A stretch of 58,538 bases of DNA from Terriglobia bacterium (GTDB lineage Bacteria > Acidobacteriota > Terriglobia > UBA7540), in NCBI GenBank assembly GCA_030040995.1, contig JASHOS010000084.1, forward strand, positions 1-58,538. The letters run 5' to 3'. The translations under genes and the position numbers were made by a program. The notes under the pieces were generated by a model. It ran no database searches, had not been told where the DNA came from, and worked only from the letters and a program-made list of their open reading frames with translations. Positions 50,824 to 58,538 of this stretch are shown here, piece after piece; the first letter of the stretch is position 1; every line of letters starts with the position of its first letter.

Positions 50824-50940
50824 TCGCCGGACAGGCATTAAGCCAGGGAATTGGAATTTGATTGCATTTTCCAGCCGCATGACGCATCATCGCAGATTTC
50901 GACTCCACAGACTGCGAACGCAGGGAGGATAGAGAGTTAC

Positions 50941-52266
50941 ATGCCGCATAAAATAGCGAAGATTGGCGAGCCGCGAGGGCGGCTCGGCGTGCTGATTCCC
51001 GGCATGGGGGCTGTTGCCACCACGTTTATTGCCGGCGTCGAAGCAGTCCGGCGAGGCTTGGCTTCGCCCATCGGCTCGCTGACCCAGATGGGAACCATCC
51101 GGCTCGGCAAGCGCACAGAACAACGAACTCCGCTCATCAGGGATTTTGTGCCGCTCGCGACCCTTGAAGACCTGGTCTTTGCCGGCTGGGATGTATTTCC
51201 GGACAATTGCTACGATGCCGCCCTGAAGGCAGGAGTGCTCGACAAGACCCTGCTCGATTCGGTCAAGGATTTTCTTAGCCAGATCCACCCCATGCCCGCC
51301 GCCTTCGATCAGAAATTTGTGAAGAATCTCCACGGGCGGAACGTCAAAAAGGCCAAGACAAAAATGGAGCTGGCGGAGCAGGTAATGGAGGATATTGCCC
51401 GTTTTCAGAAGGACTCCGGCGTTTCCCGCTCCGTCATGATCTGGTGCGGATCGACCGAGTCTTTTCTCAAAGCCTCAGAAACTCACGCCTCGCTTGGCGC
51501 TTTTGAAAAAGGACTGCTCTCGAATAGCCCGCAGATTGCTCCCAGCATGATTTACGCTTACGCGGCTCTGAAATCCGGTATGCCTTTTGCGAACGGCGCG
51601 CCAAACCTAACGGTGGATACTCCGGCGCTGCTCGAACTGGCAGAGCGGAACCAGTTGCCGGTTTGCGGGAAAGATTTCAAGACCGGCCAAACATTGATGA
51701 AAACCATGATCGCTCCCGGACTCAAAGCCCGGTTGATCGGCGTGCGTGGCTGGTTTTCCACCAACATCCTGGGTAATCGCGATGGTGAAGTCCTGGACGA
51801 CCCGGGTTCGTTCCGCACCAAGGAGGAGAGCAAGCTTTCGGCCCTCGAATACATATTGCAGCCCGAGCTCTACCCGGAGCTTTACAAAGACCTTTACCAT
51901 AAGGTCCGAATCAATTACTATCCGCCCCGCGGTGACAACAAGGAAGGGTGGGATAACGTCGATATTTTCGGATGGCTTGGCTATCCCATGCAGATCAAGA
52001 TCGACTTTCTCTGCCGTGACTCCATTCTGGCGGCGCCAATCGTCTTGGATCTGGTTCTGTTTTTGGACTTGGCGCAGCGTTGCCCGGAAATGGCGCGGAA
52101 AGGCATTCAAGAGTGGCTGTCGTTCTACTTCAAGAGCCCCATGTGCGCTCTATCTCTGTACCCTGAGCACGACCTCTTCATTCAGCTCATGAAGCTCAAA
52201 AACACGTTGCGACATCTCCGGGGCGAAGATCTGATCACGCACCTTGGCCTGGAATACTACGACTGA
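50941..52266 (+). CDS. ino1: Inositol-3-phosphate synthase (myo-inositol-1-phosphate synthase)
   Basis: A 441-residue enzyme that cyclises glucose 6-phosphate to inositol 3-phosphate using NAD as a transient oxidant. The NAD-binding Rossmann start is RLGVLIPGMGAVATTFIAGVEA. The catalytic block is VCGKDFKTGQTLMKTMIAPGLKARLIGVRGWFSTNILGN and a family C-terminal region lies at KVQI-like DIFGWLGYPMQIKIDF and MARKGIQEWLSFYFKSP. Length is intermediate between short archaeal and longer eukaryotic forms. GGAGGATAGAGAGTTAC precedes ATG 50941. No other inositol gene is nearby; the product could feed inositol-containing lipids or solutes. Confidence 0.94.
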   Translation: MPHKIAKIGEPRGRLGVLIPGMGAVATTFIAGVEAVRRGLASPIGSLTQMGTIRLGKRTEQRTPLIRDFVPLATLEDLVFAGWDVFPDNCYDAALKAGVLDKTLLDSVKDFLSQIHPMPAAFDQKFVKNLHGRNVKKAKTKMELAEQVMEDIARFQKDSGVSRSVMIWCGSTESFLKASETHASLGAFEKGLLSNSPQIAPSMIYAYAALKSGMPFANGAPNLTVDTPALLELAERNQLPVCGKDFKTGQTLMKTMIAPGLKARLIGVRGWFSTNILGNRDGEVLDDPGSFRTKEESKLSALEYILQPELYPELYKDLYHKVRINYYPPRGDNKEGWDNVDIFGWLGYPMQIKIDFLCRDSILAAPIVLDLVLFLDLAQRCPEMARKGIQEWLSFYFKSPMCALSLYPEHDLFIQLMKLKNTLRHLRGEDLITHLGLEYYD

Positions 52267-52395
52267 GGATCGCAAGCGGCAAGCCGTGCGGCCTACATCA
52301 CTTTCGGTTATCGACGGATAAGGGAGTTACAATATTGCTTGTATTGCCAAACCACTGACACGGATTTCTCACGGGTTGCGAAGGAAAACTGAAAG

Positions 52396-53034
52396 ATGCC
52401 TGCGGTAATTGATCAAGAACTGAAGGAACAGCGAATGGCGCTCGGGCATGTGAGCTGGGAGACCTATGAGCGCCTGTTAGCGGATTACCTCGATTCCAGT
52501 TCTCCACGCTTCACTTATGACCGGGGGACGCTTGAAATCATGAGCCCATCTAGGGAACACGCGAAGTTGGAGGAGGTCATCGCTGCGGTTGCCGACGTGA
52601 TCGCGGAAGAGTGGCAAGTGGAGTTTGAGAGGCTGGGCTCAACCACATTCCGCAGGAGCGATCTTGAGCGAGGGTTGGAACCGGACTCCTGCTTCTATAT
52701 CCAAAACGTCGAAAAGATCCGCGGGAACCGGGAGATTGATCTGCCCGTGGACCCGCCCCCCGATCTCGTTATCGAAGTCGAGATTACAAGCCCTCTCTTG
52801 GACAAGGTTCAGATTTACGTCCAACTTGGAGTTCCCGAGATCTGGCAGTACGACGGCGACAGACTGAATATTCTCCGGCTAGCCGGCGAACATTACGAGA
52901 GCAGCTCTCAGAGCGGCGTTTTGCCTCCGCTCAGCCAATCCGTATTGGCCGATTTCATTGAGCAAAGCAAGACGCTTACCACGCTCGCCTGGCGCCGGAT
53001 GGTTCGCAGTTGGGCACGGGAGCAACAGCGTTAG
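52396..53034 (+). CDS. Uma2-family (DUF820) putative endonuclease
   Basis: A 212-residue PD-(D/E)xK fold protein of the Uma2 group, common in cyanobacteria and acidobacteria and often duplicated. Family marks: VSWETYERLLADY near the start, RFTYDRGTLEIMSPSREHAKLEEVI, LEPDSCFYIQN and PPDLVIEVEITS, where the Asp and the ExE form the metal site. The C-terminal extension with Trp/Arg-rich WRRMVRSWAREQQR is short. Biological role is unknown. GGAAAACTGAAAG is before ATG 52396. A C-type hairpin repeat follows. Confidence 0.88.
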   Translation: MPAVIDQELKEQRMALGHVSWETYERLLADYLDSSSPRFTYDRGTLEIMSPSREHAKLEEVIAAVADVIAEEWQVEFERLGSTTFRRSDLERGLEPDSCFYIQNVEKIRGNREIDLPVDPPPDLVIEVEITSPLLDKVQIYVQLGVPEIWQYDGDRLNILRLAGEHYESSSQSGVLPPLSQSVLADFIEQSKTLTTLAWRRMVRSWAREQQR

Positions 53035-53046
53035 GGTGGGCGCCCT

Positions 53047-53092
53047 CCCCTCACCCACCGCTTCGCGGTCCCCCCTCTCCCAAGGGAGAGGG
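53047..53092. repeat. CCCCTCACCC...CCCTCTCCC repeat
   Basis: CCCCTCACCCACCGCTTCGC, then GGTCCCCCCTCTCCCAAGGG and AGAGGG. A short member of the repeat family with a GCTTCGC hairpin and the usual terminal CCCTCTCCCAAGGGAGAGGG stem. It sits 13 bp after the Uma2 stop and may act as a 3' end structure. Confidence 0.7.
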
Positions 53093-53170
53093 CCATATCT
53101 CTTTTGAATTTGGGTCTAGGGATACCGTCGTTCGTTGCCGAGTTTTTGAAATGTAGCACCAAGCGCGGGG

Positions 53171-54100
53171 CTAAGCGACGCCGATAGCACTCACCAACGG
53201 CTTGACGGCATCGGCCGAATTCTGGAGCGCGCTGCGCTCTTCGGCGGTGAGCTTGATCTCAATGATCTGCTCGATTCCGCGCGCGCCCAGCTTCACGGGC
53301 ACTCCCACAAATAGACCGTTGATTCCGTATTCGCCTTCCAGATAAGCCGCGCAAGGCATAATTTTCTTGCGATCGTTGAAGATGGCGTCGATCATCTCGA
53401 CCACGGCCGCCGAAGGCGCGTAATAGGCGCTTCCCTTTTTGAGCAGATTTACAATCTCGGCGCCGCCGTTCCGGGTGCGCGTAATCATAGCGTCGAGTTT
53501 ATCCTTGGGGAGCAAATCCGTCACGGGAATTCCGGCGACGGTGGTGTAACGCGGGACAGGCACCATAGTGTCGCCGTGGCCGCCCAGCACGAAGCCATGC
53601 ACGTTCTGCACGGAGACGTTCAGCGCTTCGGCGATGAATGCACGGTAGCGCGCCGTATCGAGCACACCCGCCATGCCGAGCACCCGCTGCTTGGGAAAGC
53701 CGCTGACCCTGAACGCGGTCTGCGCCATGGCATCCAGTGGGTTCGACACCACAATAATGATGGCGTTGGGCGATACTTGGGCAGCCTCGCCAATCGCGCT
53801 TTTCACAATCTCGTGGTTCTTCTTGAGCAGGTCGTCGCGGCTCATGCCCGGCTGCCGCGCCAGGCCCGCCGTCATGACGATGACGTCGGAGTTGGACGTC
53901 CCGGAATAGTCGTTCGCTCCGGCTACGCGAACGTCATAGCCTTCGATGGGCCCTGCTTCTTGCATATCCAGGCTCTTACCTTGCGGAATACCTTCCAGGA
54001 TATCCACCAGAACCACGTCGGCCATTTGCTTATCCACCAGGCGCTGGGCCACGGTTGCGCCAACGTTACCGGAGCCAATCACGGTTACTTTCTTACGCAT
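53171..54100 (-). CDS. mdh: Malate dehydrogenase (LDH-like type)
   Basis: A 309-residue NAD-dependent dehydrogenase of the LDH-like MDH group. NAD-binding glycines in [15 protein letters not shown]; the substrate loop is [17 protein letters not shown], whose Arg in the SR pair favours malate over lactate. The catalytic His is in [17 protein letters not shown] sits 4 bases before ATG 54100. It catalyses malate to oxaloacetate in the TCA cycle. The acnA gene lies upstream on the same strand, separated by a 595-bp repeat region, so shared transcription is doubtful. Confidence 0.96.
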   Translation of the reverse strand: MRKKVTVIGSGNVGATVAQRLVDKQMADVVLVDILEGIPQGKSLDMQEAGPIEGYDVRVAGANDYSGTSNSDVIVMTAGLARQPGMSRDDLLKKNHEIVKSAIGEAAQVSPNAIIIVVSNPLDAMAQTAFRVSGFPKQRVLGMAGVLDTARYRAFIAEALNVSVQNVHGFVLGGHGDTMVPVPRYTTVAGIPVTDLLPKDKLDAMITRTRNGGAEIVNLLKKGSAYYAPSAAVVEMIDAIFNDRKKIMPCAAYLEGEYGINGLFVGVPVKLGARGIEQIIEIKLTAEERSALQNSADAVKPLVSAIGVA

Positions 54101-54143
54101 CGGTCCTCCTGAGTCAACCTAACTCTAAAAAGTTCGGTCAAGA

Positions 54144-54190
54144 CCCCTCACCCGGCCCGCGCCGGCCGCGGTCCATCCTCTCCCTCGGGC
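54144..54190. repeat. CCCCTCACCC repeat upstream of mdh
   Basis: CCCCTCACCCGGCCCGCGCC, then GGCCGCGGTCCATCCTCTCC and CTCGGG. A truncated member whose right hairpin is broken. Confidence 0.6.
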
Positions 54191-54226
54191 TGAGTGTGTC
54201 CCACATCTCTTACTGGACACGGGGGT

Positions 54227-54496
54227 GTATCAGGGCACGGCTTTAGCCGTGCCGACCGAAAGCCAACAGAATGCCGGCTTTAGCCGCTGCCGGTCAGGGG
54301 CTGAAGCCCCGTCTTAAGTCCCAGCTTCCCTCGGCACGGCTAAACAGGCTGCGGGGAAAAACTCCCATGAGAGCCCCAAATGGCGCTCGTCAAGATTTGT
54401 AAGTTATTGATTCTCCGTTCGAGCAACCGCCATTTTCGGCCGATTTTGGCTCCGAAAAGCCGTTTTTCCGCAACCTGTAAAGCCGTGCCCTGATAC
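54227..54496. mobile_element. 270-bp nested inverted-repeat element (MITE-like)
   Basis: The ends are perfect 19-bp inverted repeats: GTATCAGGGCACGGCTTTA at 54227-54245 and its complement at 54478-54496. A second, imperfect palindrome is nested inside (54334-54362 against 54462-54488, sharing GGCACGGCTAAACAGG-like text and a GGGGAAAAA run). Small hairpins such as GGGGCTGAAGCCCC lie between. No ORF is present, so if mobile it would need a transposase from elsewhere. No obvious target duplication was found. Confidence 0.65.
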
Positions 54497-54674
54497 GAGG
54501 CCCTTCGCAACCTGCTGGGTAGCAGCCGCTTCACGTCCACCCCCGGGTGTCCAGCCGAAGATATGGGCAAAGATCAGCCCTCGGGAGAGGGAAAGCTGCG
54601 ATCCTTAGTTTCTCGTCTGCGAATCCTCGCCACCGCAGACGTGGCAACGAAGCCATGTCTGCGCCAACCGGAAC

Positions 54675-54695
54675 CGTGGCGGCGTAAAGCCGCCG

Positions 54696-54698
<3 letters not shown>
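54675..54698 (-). repeat. GTAGCGGCGGC hairpin forming the acnA stop codon
   Basis: On the minus strand GTAGCGGCGGCTTTACGCCG continues with CCAC: a short palindrome of the GTAGCG superfamily. The TAG in GTAG is the stop codon of acnA (54696-54698). Confidence 0.6.
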
Positions 54699-57401
<2,703 letters not shown>

Positions 57402-57503
57402 ATGTCCAAAAGATTCGACTATAGCACGATCATGAAACAGGGAGGGTGGGCCGCCGCCCGGGATGGTGTCCTAATGTCGGTCTCCAGTCGGATGAACGGT
57501 TTC

Positions 57504-57533
57504 TTGACTGGCAACAGACCGAAACAGTACACT
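57504..57533 (+). promoter_or_regulatory. Putative sigma-70 promoter of the VOC gene
   Basis: TTGACT (57504-57509) and TACACT (57528-57533) are separated by 18 bp. The predicted transcript start near 57540 would leave about 20 nt before ATG 57561, which supports that start. Confidence 0.45.
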
Positions 57534-57560
57534 TTTAGACGATTTCAGTACTTCAGTCTG

Positions 57561-57950
57561 ATGATCACCAGCATCCACACCCTGATTTATTCCGACGATG
57601 CCCCCGCAACGCGCGCATTCCTTCGCGACGTCCTCGGCTGGCCCTACGTCGAGGATGCGCTGGGCGGAGGCGCGGGTTGGCTTATCTTCAAGACCGGGCG
57701 GAGTGAGATGGGTGTGCACCCGACCCACAGCATCTACGATGGCAAGACGTACGAATCGCCGCGGCACCATCTGATCTCCCTGATGTGCGACGACATCTCA
57801 CGCACTGTCGCTGAGCTGAGGGGCAAAGGAGCGGAGTTCCGCGGCGAAGTTCAGGATCACGGGTACGGACTGGTGGTCATGATGGCCGTACCCGGCGCGG
57901 ACGACATCATGCTTTACGAGCCTAAGCATCCGCTGGCATATAGCCTTTGA
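57561..57950 (+). CDS. VOC/glyoxalase-superfamily protein
   Basis: A 129-residue single vicinal-oxygen-chelate module. It has the strand-helix pattern SIHTLIYSDDAPATRAFLRDVLGWP, GAGWLIFKTGRSEMGVHP, HLISLMCDDISRTVAELRGKGAEF and YGLVVMMAVPGADDIMLYEP, ending near the usual glyoxalase C-terminus. Metal ligands would be H63-type (H in VHPTH) and E125-type (E in MLYEP). Members include glyoxalase I, dioxygenases and antibiotic-binding proteins, so the reaction is unknown. ATG 57561 is chosen over 57393 because the family fold starts here and a promoter-like pair lies just upstream. A 10-bp inverted repeat flanks the gene (57466-57475 and 58010-58019). Confidence 0.85.
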   Translation: MITSIHTLIYSDDAPATRAFLRDVLGWPYVEDALGGGAGWLIFKTGRSEMGVHPTHSIYDGKTYESPRHHLISLMCDDISRTVAELRGKGAEFRGEVQDHGYGLVVMMAVPGADDIMLYEPKHPLAYSL

Positions 57951-58044
57951 CCGGTTGAAAGGGCAACTAACTCACTCCCACTTTTCACCGTTCGCAAGGC
58001 ATCGTTCAAATTAGGACACTCCCCGGCCCCGCATACCGCCAGTT

Positions 58045-58317
58045 TCAAAGCCTTTTCATGGCGGCTTCATATTCCGGGAAGTAGCGGCCAATAACTGGCA
58101 ATTCGAAGGTCGTGAGAATTGACTCCTTCGGCTCGCGCTCGAGCAAAAACTCGAAGGATCGCCTTATTAATTCCTCAGCTCCGATTTTTCCGCTGGTGAG
58201 TTTCCGATAGTACTCCGACTCGAGCGTCACGACGTGAGAAGACTTGCTTCCATCTCCCGTTACGGTTACCCGGAACCTCCGTTCGTCCATGCTCTCGATC
58301 TTGATATTTGCTGGCAT
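58045..58317 (-). CDS. Conserved small protein of unknown function
   Basis: A 90-residue protein from ATG 58317 (an ATG four codons earlier at 58329 is possible). The core RRFRVTVTGDGSKSSHVVTLESEYYRKLTSG, followed by AEELIRRSFEFLLEREPKESIL, resembles a conserved small protein found across many bacteria, with a C-terminal ELPVIGRYFPEYE. Composition suggests a beta hairpin then helices. No function is known to me. The gene ends upstream of the VOC gene tail; a family B repeat lies behind its start. Confidence 0.75.
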   Translation of the reverse strand: MPANIKIESMDERRFRVTVTGDGSKSSHVVTLESEYYRKLTSGKIGAEELIRRSFEFLLEREPKESILTTFELPVIGRYFPEYEAAMKRL

Positions 58318-58337
58318 AGTCGACCCCACATCAAGCC

Positions 58338-58418
58338 GGGTAGCGCGGACCTCCGCTTTTGGGAGGTCCGCGGCTTGTCCGTCAGATCAGCGAAAAGCCG
58401 CAGATCCCGCCAAGCGGG
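58338..58418. repeat. GTAGCGC-type palindromic repeat (family B)
   Basis: GGGTAGCGCGGACCTCCGCT, then GGGAGGTCCGCGGCTTGTCC, then GAAAAGCCGCAGATCCCGCC and AAGCGGGACGGTCTGC: the same plan as 27510-27603, with a different second hairpin (ATCCCGCCAAGCGGGA). It lies in the leader of the small conserved gene at 58045-58317. Confidence 0.72.
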
Positions 58419-58481
58419 ACGGTCTGCATTGCAATACCATAAAATCTTGTTCTTTTGACAAGATTTTTCGGCGAGAGACCC

Positions 58482-58538
58482 CTCACCCGCCTGCGGGCAG
58501 GAGCCGCTCCGTCGCTGAAGCTCTGGAGCGTAAGCGAC
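58482..58538. repeat. Long CTCACCCGCC repeat (family A), copy 4, cut by window edge
   Basis: CTCACCCGCCTGCGGGCAGG, CCGTCGCTGAAGCTCTGGAG and GTAAGCGAC run off the window. The visible 57 bases match copies at 41169, 47965 and 49830. Confidence 0.8.

Overview
The window looks like a piece of chromosome from a Gram-negative bacterium of the phylum Acidobacteriota, probably class Terriglobia. This is inferred from gene content, not from a database search: a permease of the acidobacterial duplicated orphan permease (ADOP) type, a very large Oar-like TonB-dependent receptor with an N-terminal carboxypeptidase-regulatory-like domain, a DUF2844/DUF3443 pair, and moderately high G+C. Single-copy housekeeping genes (argS, carB, priA, acnA, mdh, a metF-like gene, an HU gene) argue for chromosome, not plasmid or phage. 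No tRNA, rRNA, CRISPR array or prophage was seen.

Layout. 1-4.8 kb: a 661-nt group II intron with an eroded reverse transcriptase ORF sits exactly behind the stop codon of an ADOP permease, which itself carries an amber codon in its N-terminal domain; then about 900 bp of repeats and a small gene remnant. 4.8-10.5 kb: APC-type amino acid permease, a translationally coupled pair (MGDG-synthase-like glycosyltransferase and LpxH-like phosphoesterase), a methyltransferase, a small membrane protein and a possible ribbon-helix-helix protein. 10.8-19 kb: M48 protease, HU protein, site-2-type protease, aromatic amino acid decarboxylase, and a metF-priA operon. 19-27.5 kb: cytochrome oxidase subunit III, the Oar-like receptor, heme O synthase, a DUF420 (CtaM-like) protein, an overlapping ECF sigma/anti-sigma pair, and AlkA. 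27.6-41 kb: argS, an HD-GYP response regulator, a DapA-family aldolase, carB, a TPR protein, an M1 peptidase, a nucleoside-phosphorylase-like protein and the DUF2844-DUF3443 operon. 41-58.5 kb: sigma-54 activator, GT39-type membrane glycosyltransferase, a lone ClpA/B D2-like ATPase, several hypotheticals, an SDR, inositol-phosphate synthase, a Uma2 nuclease, malate dehydrogenase, aconitase, a VOC protein and a conserved small protein.

The intergenic space is heavily occupied by dispersed palindromic repeats. Several families share GTAGCGC...GCGCTAC ends but have different internal hairpins. Another family runs CCCCTCACCC...CCCTCTCCC, and its long form of about 90 bp occurs four times in the same orientation. 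Some of these elements abut genes so closely that they supply the stop codon or the last residues. The most unusual features are the intron, whose EBS1 is perfectly complementary over 9 nt to the last codons of the ADOP gene, the repeat/gene-end fusions, and the pepsin-like double DTG architecture of the DUF3443 lipoprotein.

Functional links are mostly short operons. The coxC/ctaB/DUF420 group concerns terminal oxidase biogenesis. The glycosyltransferase/phosphoesterase pair suggests envelope glycolipid metabolism. mdh and acnA are neighbouring TCA-cycle genes on the same strand, separated by about 600 bp of repeats.
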